A DNA stretch of 40,606 nucleotides, taken from positions 1-40,606 of the forward strand of contig CAYXVG010000059.1 of the NCBI GenBank assembly GCA_964468205.1, in the 5' to 3' direction. Made by a program: the position numbers and the translations under genes. Position 1 is the stretch's first letter. Each line of letters starts with the position of its first letter. This document shows, piece by piece, positions 18,508 through 27,500 of the stretch. The notes below the pieces were generated by a model that was not told the DNA's origin, ran no database searches, and saw only the letters and a program-made list of their open reading frames with translations. The stretch comes from CAWELS01 sp964468205. Its GTDB lineage: Bacteria > Acidobacteriota > Terriglobia > Bryobacterales > Bryobacteraceae.

Positions 18508-20667
18508 TTACTTCGCCACCAGAAAGATCGCGTCCTTCGCCGGCAACTCCAGCGTGCCGCCAACATCCGCGCCATTGTTCGTCGCCGGGTCCTGCGCCGG
18601 CGAGCCTTGCAGCCTCCGGTAGGACTTCCCGGGCGCCAGTTGCGCCAAGTTGAACGTGTACGGCCGGGGAGACGGGTTCGCCAGCACCAACCCGCGCTCA
18701 AACTCCCTGCACATCACGTCCTGATGGGCGTACACGCGGATGTCGGAGAGCCAGACCGCTTCCGTACCCTCAATCTCGAACTCAAGATCCACCGCGTCGC
18801 CGCTCACATCCGAGAAGTAGAAACCGGCGGTGAAGTCCTCGCTACCGGCCCACGTCATGAACGGGCCTAACTCGGTTGGTATCATGGGGACCCCCTCGAC
18901 GGATGACAAGTTGCCGGCCCAGGCCCTAAATGGGCCTAACCCGGCCCCCGCAACGTTCACCAGCATCAGCCGGGCGGTCTCGGGAGGATAGCCGGTCCAC
19001 TGTGCGCCGCGGACCGTCAGCGTGAGGAACAAGTCAGGCCCCTGAGCCGGAACGCCCGCCAGCCGCCACTTCATCCCTCTGGCCTTGCTGTTTTTTCCGG
19101 TAATCTTGACACTCCCGCCCTCCAAGGCGACGTCCACTCCCGCGCCGCTGAACTTCTTCACCAGTTCGGCGCTTGCCGGACTGCCCTGCCCGCCCAGCAG
19201 GTCCGCTTCCTTTTCCGCTAGCTTCACCGGGGGGCCGACGGCCTTGCCCAGCCAGAGGAGTTTCCTCTCCGTCCCCATTTGGAGCTCATCCCAGATGCCA
19301 ATTCGTTCGCCAGGCTCGGGTTCCGGCCTGATGCTGTAGCAAATCGCCGCATCCGTGAAGACGCCGGCGGCAAACACCAGGCGATGAACGCCAAACGGCC
19401 TTGGGTCGTGGGCGTGGTTGATGTAGTGGAACACCGGTGGTCTCGAATTCCGCGCCCAGTACAAGATCCGGTTCAGGCCGCCCGACCAGTCCCTCATCGT
19501 CACATCGCTTGGATTCGGGAAACCCTCGCTTTCCATCCCGTTCAGGATGCGGAAAGCGCGCTGGTTGGAGCGGCGGTTGTGCCCGTCGGACATCAGGATC
19601 TTGTCCTGCGGAAATCGTTCGCGAAGAGCGCGAAGGAATTCGATGACCCCGATCCCGTAAGCTTCCTTGCCGTCCACGCGGCCCTGGTCGATCTTGCCAT
19701 CGGCGTCCGCGTCCAGCCCGCGGCCGGACACCTCGGGGTTCTCAACGTCCGGATGGTAGGTATTGACGAAGAACATCACGTCGAACTCCAGACCGTCGAA
19801 CAACTCCAGTTCCCCGCCGGGCGAAAAGCGCTTCACCAGGTCCGCCAGCAGCACATCGGACGCCGTCCGGCCCTGTTCATCGCGGGGAGACACCGGCGAG
19901 AAGTTGTAGAACCACATCAGGTTGCTGTTCTCGCCCCACGGCCCCTCGTACACGTGGGCCGCGGCGTAGGCCTTCCCGGCGGGAAACGCCATTGGGGCCG
20001 TCCCGAAGCTGCTGCGCTTCACCCGAATCGTATTTCTGGTGCGATCCACACCGATTAGCTCCACCTGTTCGCTCCGGCGCCAGTTCGGCTTGCCATTCTC
20101 ATCTAGCAGGCACAGACCGATGTCTTCGTGCTTGTCTTTGCCGCGCCCAACGTTCATTTTGAACAGGCCGGCGTCTTCGACACGGATCTCCGTCTCGCCG
20201 GACTCAGCCGGGACGTCCGCCAGGATCTTGCAGCCGTTGAAGTAGATCCAGTGGCCAGCAAAGAACGCCTCTGCCTCATAGCGAGGATCTCGCGCATTGC
20301 CGTTGTAATGCAGCATCACCAACTGGTCCGGGTTCTCCCGCTTGAACCGGGTGAAGAACTCGAGGTTCCGCCACTGGGTGTTCACGAACTCTTCGTCCAG
20401 TGCCTTGCCCATGATGCCCATCAGGCGGTCGAACGTGCGCGCCCACTCTTCGTAGGAGACCTCCGGATCCCGCGCCAGCGTTTCCGAAGAGCGGAAGAAG
20501 AAGGCCCGAGGATACTCGTCCTTGGCGATGGCGATCCGCGTGGCCAGAAAGCCGCCGCCTGTTTCCGCCGCCGGCTGCGGCTGCTGACAACCGGCCAGCA
20601 GCGTCAAGCTGACGGCCAGGACTACGAAAATCCAAGCACATCGAATTACGTCATTTCGGTTTGCCAT
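18508..20667 (-). CDS. Array copy B: glycosidase-like lipoprotein, mosaic
   Basis: A 719-residue paralogue starting at ATG 20667, with GAGGAA upstream and 12 bases after the Tat gene. The signal sequence ends LLAGC (Cys27), a good lipobox. Motifs: YPRAFFFRSSE, HYNGNARDP, EDIGLC, FDGLEFDV, a DADADGKID calcium-type loop, MSDG (others have ADG), GMESEGFP, and HAHQDVMCREFE (others HAHPDAIYRE). The NHKF block is altered to NHAHD. A 69-bp internal duplication adds 23 residues near the start of the C-terminal domain (18845-18944). Different thirds are closest to different neighbours: the front to D, the middle to C, and the last 35 residues to A. Gene conversion is the simplest reading. Confidence 0.85.
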   Translation of the reverse strand: MANRNDVIRCAWIFVVLAVSLTLLAGCQQPQPAAETGGGFLATRIAIAKDEYPRAFFFRSSETLARDPEVSYEEWARTFDRLMGIMGKALDEEFVNTQWRNLEFFTRFKRENPDQLVMLHYNGNARDPRYEAEAFFAGHWIYFNGCKILADVPAESGETEIRVEDAGLFKMNVGRGKDKHEDIGLCLLDENGKPNWRRSEQVELIGVDRTRNTIRVKRSSFGTAPMAFPAGKAYAAAHVYEGPWGENSNLMWFYNFSPVSPRDEQGRTASDVLLADLVKRFSPGGELELFDGLEFDVMFFVNTYHPDVENPEVSGRGLDADADGKIDQGRVDGKEAYGIGVIEFLRALRERFPQDKILMSDGHNRRSNQRAFRILNGMESEGFPNPSDVTMRDWSGGLNRILYWARNSRPPVFHYINHAHDPRPFGVHRLVFAAGVFTDAAICYSIRPEPEPGERIGIWDELQMGTERKLLWLGKAVGPPVKLAEKEADLLGGQGSPASAELVKKFSGAGVDVALEGGSVKITGKNSKARGMKWRLAGVPAQGPDLFLTLTVRGAQWTGYPPETARLMLVNVAGAGLGPFRAWAGNLSSVEGVPMIPTELGPFMTWAGSEDFTAGFYFSDVSGDAVDLEFEIEGTEAVWLSDIRVYAHQDVMCREFERGLVLANPSPRPYTFNLAQLAPGKSYRRLQGSPAQDPATNNGADVGGTLELPAKDAIFLVAK
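18845..18944. repeat. 69-bp in-frame tandem duplication inside copy B
   Basis: Two 31-bp stretches (18845-18875 and 18914-18944) match at 25 of 31 positions and start exactly 69 bp apart. They encode the pair LGPFRAWAG and LGPFMTWAG. The other paralogues have one such block, so copy B has gained 23 residues by duplication. Confidence 0.75.
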
Positions 20668-20679
20668 CTTGCACGTTCC

Positions 20680-22248
20680 TCATGCCTGGTGAATGCCCGG
20701 CGTCCGCCGCAGGGTCAGCGACCCGTCCTCGTTCAGCTTCTCCGCGCAGGCCCAGCGCACCGGATGCCGCGCGCCCTTCATCTCAAGCTCGGCAGCCAGC
20801 CGCACGCCTTCCCACTTCACTCCCAGCGGCAGCACGATCCGGCATTGATGCAGCCCGAACGCGCCCGGCAATCCAGGGTCGAGTCCCCCGCCGACCTTGA
20901 ACGTACCCGCTGCATTCGTCGCGTAGACGCGCAGGATGCCCGGTGGCGGTGAACAGCCGTCGTTGCGGATCGCCAGAATCAGCGCCTGCGGATCCTGCCT
21001 GGATTCAACGAAAACCCACGTTGGACGCACCTTGTAGCCCATGTGCCGGTCCAGCAGATCAAAGCCGCGTGGATACGCTTCGCGGAACTTCAGGATGTTT
21101 TCGGCATGTTGCCAGAGCGCCCAATAGGTACCGTTCACGTCCAGGCACTTCATGTTGATTAATGAGCGAATGTGCTCTCCGTTTTCATCCTCCAACTTGT
21201 CCCGGTCGCCGATCTCGTGATCGCGGTAGCGGCCGTCCTCGATGATCGCCGCCGTCCACGGCGGGCGGTGCGTTAGCATGTAGGCGTCGCTGCTCTTGAC
21301 GGCCTGGCTCATATTGTCCCGCCGCCACCAGCAGCCGCCGCGCATGGCCAGCGCCATGATGTCCTTCAGCCGAATCTCTTCCATGCCACCGTGCGCCACC
21401 ATCACCAGCGGCGTACGGCGCCAGGCGTCCATCTGCTCATCCACCATGTCGCACAACGTCCGCACGGCAATCAGCGGGGTCGGAAACACCTCGTGCCCGT
21501 GCGCGTGCCACTCACCCCACGCGCCGTAGCCCATCAGGTCCATGCACTCGACGACGGGGTCCTTGTCGTACTCGGCCGCGAACATCCGGTTGAAGTCGCG
21601 AAAAGCCGCCAGAAACTCCGGGTGCTCGTAGTGCGGCAGCGTCAGCCAGCCCTTGATGTCCACCACGCCGCCGCTCTTCTCGAGTACGAAGTCGGGGACC
21701 GCGCACTGGGGATAACCCACCGTGTTCCCCAACTGGATGCGGAATGAGACCGTCTTGTTCAGCTTCCTCGCCAGGTCAATCGAATACTTCCACATCTCGG
21801 GCAGGTTCAACTCGCCCGGCCGCTGCTGCACGACGCGCCAGTCAGTGCGGATATAGACGTGCCGCGCGAATGGCAGTTTGATCAGCTTTTCGATGGATTC
21901 GGCCTCCGTCTCGCCGTCGACATTGGGCGTGCCCTTTTCCTCATAGGCGTACACCTGGTAGCCCATGCCCGGGTTCAATACGTGCTCATCGGTGGGCGAC
22001 GTGAACATCATGTCCACGCCGAACCGGTCGCCCTCGGGAATGACGCGCTCGAAGACTCCCTGGTCGAGCCGCTCGTACACCCTGGGCGGGGGCGGGAAGT
22101 GCTTCTCCCACTCGTTCTCCAGTACCATCTGCGCGCCAGCCGTGCCTGGCGCCAAGCCGCCGGCCACCGCGGCCCCGGTTGCCGCGCCCAGAAAGCCCCG
22201 CCGCGACGGAGACAGCGATTGCCGGTTGCGCTGTAGTCTTCTCTTCAT
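20680..22248 (-). CDS. Tat-exported putative glycosidase (DUF4832/GH42-like barrel)
   Basis: A 522-residue protein with a perfect AGGAGGT ribosome site and a Tat signal (SRRGFLG, residues 15-21, then an Ala/Gly-rich stretch ending about 40). The body has the features of TIM-barrel glycosidase-like proteins of the DUF4832 type: LNPGMGYQVY (91-100), YIRTDWRVVQQRPGELNL, a GKTVSFR-like strand, and PVVECMDLMGYGAWGEWH, where Glu246 is the candidate catalytic acid. A beta-sandwich domain (about 430-515) follows. Tat export suggests folding in the cytoplasm, perhaps with a metal. It sits between copies A and B, 12 bases from each, so it is surely co-translated with them. Substrate is unknown. Confidence 0.75.
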   Translation of the reverse strand: MKRRLQRNRQSLSPSRRGFLGAATGAAVAGGLAPGTAGAQMVLENEWEKHFPPPPRVYERLDQGVFERVIPEGDRFGVDMMFTSPTDEHVLNPGMGYQVYAYEEKGTPNVDGETEAESIEKLIKLPFARHVYIRTDWRVVQQRPGELNLPEMWKYSIDLARKLNKTVSFRIQLGNTVGYPQCAVPDFVLEKSGGVVDIKGWLTLPHYEHPEFLAAFRDFNRMFAAEYDKDPVVECMDLMGYGAWGEWHAHGHEVFPTPLIAVRTLCDMVDEQMDAWRRTPLVMVAHGGMEEIRLKDIMALAMRGGCWWRRDNMSQAVKSSDAYMLTHRPPWTAAIIEDGRYRDHEIGDRDKLEDENGEHIRSLINMKCLDVNGTYWALWQHAENILKFREAYPRGFDLLDRHMGYKVRPTWVFVESRQDPQALILAIRNDGCSPPPGILRVYATNAAGTFKVGGGLDPGLPGAFGLHQCRIVLPLGVKWEGVRLAAELEMKGARHPVRWACAEKLNEDGSLTLRRTPGIHQA

Positions 22249-22260
22249 CTGAAACCTCCT

Positions 22261-24339
22261 CTACTTCGCCACCAGGAAGATGGCGTCCTTCCCCGGCAAC
22301 TCCAGCGCGCCGCCAACATCCGCGCCATTGTTCGTCGCCGGATCCTGCGCCGGTGAGCCTTGCAGCCGCCGGAAGGACTTCCCGGGGAACAAGGCCGCTA
22401 GGTCGAACGCGTATGGGCGCAGCCCGGGGTTCGCCAACACCAACCCGTGCTCAAACTCACGGTAGATGGCGTCCGGGTGAGCGTGCACTTGCATGTCAGA
22501 GATCCACAGAGGCTCGCCGCCATCGATGGTCAGATGGAGAGTCACTTCGGAGCCAGTGACATCGTTAAAGTAGAAGGTTGGCCGGAAGCCGTCCGCATTC
22601 GTCCAGGTCATGAAGTCCTTGCCGGGACCTTCGCCAATTCCTACGGATAGCTGCCGCGCCATCTCCGGAGGCCAGCCCCTGGGTGGCATGGACTTCACCA
22701 TGAACGTGACATAGAGATCGGGCCCGGTGGCGGGCACGCCGGACAGCGTGAACTCCAGACCGCGGGCCGCCGGATCCGTCGTGGTGATCTTGACAACTCC
22801 ACCGTCCAAGTCAAACTTCACGTCATTACCCCCGAATTGGGCAAGGAATCCCTCAGGAATTTGCCGGCCTTGGCCTTGAAGCAAGTCTGGTGCTGTTTCC
22901 GCTAAGCGAACCGCTGGACTAGTCGGCCGTCCCAGCCATCCCAACTTCTTCTCCGTACCCATTTGTAGTTCGTCCCAAATGCCGATCATTTCTCCCGGTT
23001 CCGTCTCCGGAGACGTGCTGTAACAGAGAGCTGCGTTGGTGAACACACTGGCCGCAAACACCAGCCGGTGTACGCCAAACGGAACCACCGGGTGATAGTT
23101 CGGGCGAAGTTCACCCGGCTTGCGTTCCACGAACTTATGATTGATGTAGTTGAATTTCGGGTTTCTCGCGTTCTCTTCCCAGAAGAAGTGGCGGTTTAGT
23201 CCTCCCGACCAGTCCTGCATCGGGATGTCCTGCAGATGAGGAAAGCCTTCACTCTCAATCCCGTTGAGAATCTTGAAAGCCCGCTGGTTGCCGCGGCTCA
23301 TGCCGTCGGCCAGCAGCAGTTTCCCAGTTGGGAACTCCTGGCGGAGGCGGCGGCAGAACTCGACGACTCCCAACCCGTAGTTGTTCATTCCGTCAACGAC
23401 GCCGGTGTCCACTTTGCGGTCATTGTTCGTATCCACCCCGCGGCCGTCCTTGTCCGGTCTCCGCACGGTATTCCGCAGAACGTCAAACTCTACGCCGTCA
23501 AACGCAGCCAGTTCGCCGCCGGCGGCGAAGCGCTTCACTATGTCGGGGATGAGTACGTCTACACAGGTGCGGCCTTCGGAGTCCCGCGGGCAGTCCGTCG
23601 AGTAGTTGTAGAACCACATCAGATTCGAGATCTCGGGTGGCCCCCATTGCCCCTCGTGCACATGAGCGGCTGCATAGGTCTGACCCGCCTTAAAAGACCG
23701 GGCGGTCGAACCGTAAGCCCCCCGCTCGACCGTAATCGTGCTGTTCTCTTCGTTCACCGCAAGCAGCTTCACCTGCTCGCTATTGACCCAGTTTGGCTTT
23801 CCGGAGCTATCGATCTCGCAGATGCCGATATCCTCGTTGCGGTTGGCGTAGCGGCCGACCTTCATCCGGAACAGCGATGCGTCCGCTACCTTGATCACGG
23901 TCTTGGCCTCGCCCGCCGGAATGTCAGAGAGAACGTCGGCGCCGTTGTAATAGAGCCAGTGGCCGGCGAAGAACTCGCCGGCCTCCCAGTTCGGATCGCG
24001 GGCGTTGCCATTGAAATGCAGCAGGACGATCTGGTCTGGGTGCGCCTCTTTGAAGCGCGTGAAGAAGTCGATATTGCGGGTGGAAAGTCCTGGAATCTCC
24101 TCGTCGAGCGCCTTGCCTTCGATGCCCATCAATCGCGAAAAGCTCTTCTCCCACTCCTCGTAGGCAATATTCGGGTCTCTTCCCGGACGTTCGGACGCGC
24201 GGAAGAAATACGCGCGAGGATACGCCTCGTGCGCAATTCTCAACGACTCGTAACCTGCCGTGGATTCTGTGGCTAGCGGAGCCTCATTGCATGCTGGTAG
24301 GCTAATGAAGAGAATCAACGCACATAGTATTTTGCCCAC
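22261..24339 (-). CDS. Array copy A: glycosidase-like lipoprotein, first of the array
   Basis: A 692-residue protein starting at GTG 24339, seven bases after GGGAGG; a lipoprotein signal follows (LILFISLPAC, Cys17). Positions of the family motifs here: YPRAYFFR (40-47), RLMGIEGKALDEE (69-81), HFNGNARDP (108-116), FAGHWLYYNG (124-133), EDIGIC (169-174), AAAHVHEG (223-230), FDGVEFDV (280-287, Glu284), a DTNNDRKVD calcium-type loop (303-311), LLADGM (342-347), NGIESEGFP (359-367) and NYINHKF (397-403). The layout, in which a strand ends in an acidic FDG-E-FD motif and ADG and E-x-E motifs follow, is what uncharacterised TIM-barrel glycosidase families show; that is an inference. The C-terminal 200 residues form a beta-rich domain. 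Confidence 0.85.
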   Translation of the reverse strand: MGKILCALILFISLPACNEAPLATESTAGYESLRIAHEAYPRAYFFRASERPGRDPNIAYEEWEKSFSRLMGIEGKALDEEIPGLSTRNIDFFTRFKEAHPDQIVLLHFNGNARDPNWEAGEFFAGHWLYYNGADVLSDIPAGEAKTVIKVADASLFRMKVGRYANRNEDIGICEIDSSGKPNWVNSEQVKLLAVNEENSTITVERGAYGSTARSFKAGQTYAAAHVHEGQWGPPEISNLMWFYNYSTDCPRDSEGRTCVDVLIPDIVKRFAAGGELAAFDGVEFDVLRNTVRRPDKDGRGVDTNNDRKVDTGVVDGMNNYGLGVVEFCRRLRQEFPTGKLLLADGMSRGNQRAFKILNGIESEGFPHLQDIPMQDWSGGLNRHFFWEENARNPKFNYINHKFVERKPGELRPNYHPVVPFGVHRLVFAASVFTNAALCYSTSPETEPGEMIGIWDELQMGTEKKLGWLGRPTSPAVRLAETAPDLLQGQGRQIPEGFLAQFGGNDVKFDLDGGVVKITTTDPAARGLEFTLSGVPATGPDLYVTFMVKSMPPRGWPPEMARQLSVGIGEGPGKDFMTWTNADGFRPTFYFNDVTGSEVTLHLTIDGGEPLWISDMQVHAHPDAIYREFEHGLVLANPGLRPYAFDLAALFPGKSFRRLQGSPAQDPATNNGADVGGALELPGKDAIFLVAK

Positions 24340-24508
24340 CGGTCAACCTCCCCCCCATCTGGATTCAGGCCAAACACATAAAGAGGAGGAAGCTGAAGGC
24401 AGCCGGTTCGGCGTCTGAGATTCGCCTCCCAAATCGGACACGCTTCCACCCCTTCCGCCCTGCAATGGCTAACATTGGTTGTATTTCGTAAGGTTCACGA
24501 TTTCAGGC

Positions 24509-24539
24509 TCGCGGGGCGCCCGGGTGCGACGCCCCGCGA
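24509..24539 (-). terminator. GC-rich hairpin behind TonB receptor 1
   Basis: A perfect 10-bp stem (24509-24518 with 24530-24539, 11-nt loop) lies 11 bases past the receptor stop. No T-run follows, so it may be a weak terminator, a processing or stability element that lowers expression of the array relative to the receptor, or a partial attenuator. Confidence 0.5.
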
Positions 24540-24550
24540 ACCCAGTGGTT

Positions 24551-27500
24551 TTAGAAATCCAGTCGGGCGCCCAACTGGATGGTTCGATTGCCGGAAACGG
24601 AAGTCACCTGGCCGAAAAGGCCGCTGGTGACATTCGTGTTGATACCACCGAGGAAATGGCGATTGAAGACATTCAAGAACTCGGCCCGGATCTGGATCCG
24701 GAACTTCTCATTGATCCGATGATTCTTCTGTAGTCCGAAGTCTTCATTGACGGTACCGAAGCCACGTGCCTCGGGATAAGCGAAGGCCGACGTGCCGAGC
24801 GTGCCCGGCGTGATGTCCGAAAAGATAGACTTGTTCAGGTAGGTGTTACCCGCCGCACTAGTGTTGAAGAAATCGAAGTCGCTCTCGCTGAAGGAGTTGT
24901 CCGTCATTTCGCCTGGTCCGATGTTGATGCGCCTCCCACGTCCGTTCCAGTTGTTGCCGACGGAGGAACCGCTCCACAGCAGCGGGTTACCAGAGAAGTA
25001 GTTCAGAATCGCCGATACGGACCATCCGCCGAGAACTGCGTCAGTCACAGAATGCCAGCCAGATCCCCAGCGCTTGCTGCGGCCGAAGGGAAGTTCGTAC
25101 GCTACGTACGCTTTCACCATGTGCGGTATGTCAGACTGGACAATCGATTTCTCAAGCGCGAGGTTGTAGTAGTCGAGCGGCTTGTTGCCGTCTTCGCCCT
25201 CTACCGAGGAAAAGACGTTCGACAGCGTTTTCGACCAGGTGTAGTTCAGATAAGCGGTCAAACCGTTGCTGAATCGCTTGTCGAGCGTCACCTGCATACT
25301 GTGAGTATTCGAAAAACCGAGCGCGGCGCCGCGGCTGTTGATCACGGAGTTCCCGCGCACCTGAGGGAAGGTACGCAGTGCGCTTGCCACTGTCCCGCGG
25401 AAGCCCTCATACGGATAAGCAATCCCAAACTTGTCAGCATCCGCCTGGCTGCGGACCGGCGTGGTGAGGTCACTGCCAAACTTGGCTAGGTCCGCGGGTG
25501 TTATTTGGTTGATGACCCTCAGTTCTCCGGCGCGGAGCGACGTTCCTTTGGTTCCAAGGTAGCCGACATCCAGGACGAGGTTTCTTGCAAGTTCGAACTG
25601 TAAATTGAAATTCCATTTCTGGACGTACGGCATAATCCCATGATCTTCATCAAACATTCCTGGAGCATTGTCGTTACCCCACGAGCGGTCAAACCCGCCC
25701 GGCTGGAAGACCTCCGAGGTCGGAAACTTGTCGTCCCAGTTGAAGATTCCCCGCCACGGCTCGATCGGATCGGCCCCGAGAACAAAAGTTCCGCCCCAAG
25801 CGGAGAACCCGGATTTGCCGATAGGTTGGCCGTTCGTGGCCTGGGCTTCGAAGAAGATACCGTAAGACGCCCGGACCGTCATCTTGTCGTTCGGTCGATA
25901 AGCAATTCCGATCCTGGGAGCGAAATTGTTCAGATCATAGCTGCCGAAGTAGTCCCTTCCCGTGCAAAGGTCGCAGTCGCCGGCGAACTGCATGGCTCCC
26001 GGCAACCCGCTGACTGGGTCGATCTCAGCGGGACTCCAGCTTGACAGGCGGTCGTGCTTTTCTCTCACCGGGGCCAATGTGTCCCAACGCATGCCGAGAT
26101 TGAGCGTCAGGTTTGGACGAAGCTTGAAGTCGTCCTGCACAAACAGGCCGATGTAATCCTGGAAGTACCCGCGGCCAACCGGATCCGCGAGGCTCGCCCT
26201 GTCGACGATTCCCAATAGGTAGGAGGCCATCGCATAGCCGGTCTGGTTGCCCGAGTACGGTTCATTGGGAATCGCCGTCGCCCGCGGCTCGAAAAATACC
26301 TGAGGCTGAGGGAACTGCGGTGTGACCTGCAGGTTATGCTTCCAATCCACCCCGAACTTGATGAAGTGCTTGCCCCGCGAGAAGCTTGTCGTATTCACCA
26401 AGCCCCACACGTTGTCAACGTTGTTCGATTCCTGGCTGCTACCTAGCCCTGACAAACGGACGAAAGGGCCAGTGGTCATGTTAATGTCAGGATATCCGTT
26501 GCTGTCAATGCCTTGCAGACCGATCTCAGCCGCACCGTTGATGTTCCTGTGGGAATTGGAGTTGTCATTCCGGAAGCGGTTGTAGTACGCGACGAAGTGG
26601 TTGAGCAGCGTCGGCTTCACCGTCCAATCCCAGGCGGCACGGTAGAAGTACGTTGTGAGCCGCTGGGAACGCGCTCTCGACAAGGGCCCACCGAGCCCGT
26701 CTTCCGCATCGGGATCCCACAGGGTCCGGTTGCCCCCCGGCTGGGCTGTCAGCCGGGGTCTCAGGTTGTATGAGATGGAACCCGAGACCTTGTGGAAGTC
26801 GTTGATGATGTGGTCGCCTTTTGTGGAGAACTGCCACTGGTCTCGCACCGGAATGCCCTGGACCAGGAACGGCATATTGTTCTCCAGTTTGAACAGCCCG
26901 TTGGCGTCGCGTTCCGTCGGAAGGTAGTGCTTCTGCATAATCGCGTTCACATTCTGCGATACCCGGCTGAACATCGATTTCGGTATTGTGTTGTTCGGGA
27001 ACATCTCGCCGACCCAGCGCCCGCCTTCCACTTGGCGGAAGGTTGTGGGATCATAAATGGCTCCCTGGTATACCGTCCGTCCCAGGGCATCCTTATTTTG
27101 CGTGGCCGGTCCGAGCAGGCGGCTGAAATCGCCCTCGTAGAAGTCGGGAATCGGCGCGGTCCGGCTCGGGGAGCCGAGCGCAAAATTGCCCTCGTGGTAT
27201 ACCTCGTAGGCCGTGTAGAAGAAGGTCTTGTTCTTGCCGTTGTAGACCTTCGGGATGTAGACCGGCCCGCCGAAACTGAAGGCGTAATCCCACCGGCGGT
27301 CCTGGGCCCTCGGCGCGCCGCGCGCGTTGTTCGCGAAGGTGTTCGCGTTCAAAGCCTCATTGCGGATCATGCCATAGGCGCTGCCGTGGATTTCGTTGGT
27401 ACCGGATTTCATGACGTAGTTGAATACCGAACCTTGGCTGCGGCCGTACTCGGCCGAGACCCCACTGGTCTGAATCTTGAACTCCTGCATGGCCTCCATC

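Larger units (their letters stand above)
9644..24339 (-). repeat. Six-member tandem array of paralogous exported proteins (A-F)
   Basis: Copies A (22261-24339), B (18508-20667), C (16148-18250), D (13866-15959), E (11791-13860) and F (9644-11794) are each about 690-720 residues and collinear over their full length. Blocks shared by all six include YPRA-FFR (HPRA in C and E), LH(F/Y)NGNARDP, AGHW-Y, EDIG-C, SEQV, AAAH-(H/Q/Y)EG, FDG-(E/Q)FDV, ADG or SDG, NG-E-EGFP-like, NR---W, NHKF or NHAHD, HAH(P/Q), and a C-terminal NP...GS or GT...NDG/NNG...KDA-FL. A Tat-glycosidase gene sits between A and B, and a decayed one between B and C. Repeated duplication of a one- or two-gene unit explains the layout. 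Confidence 0.9.
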
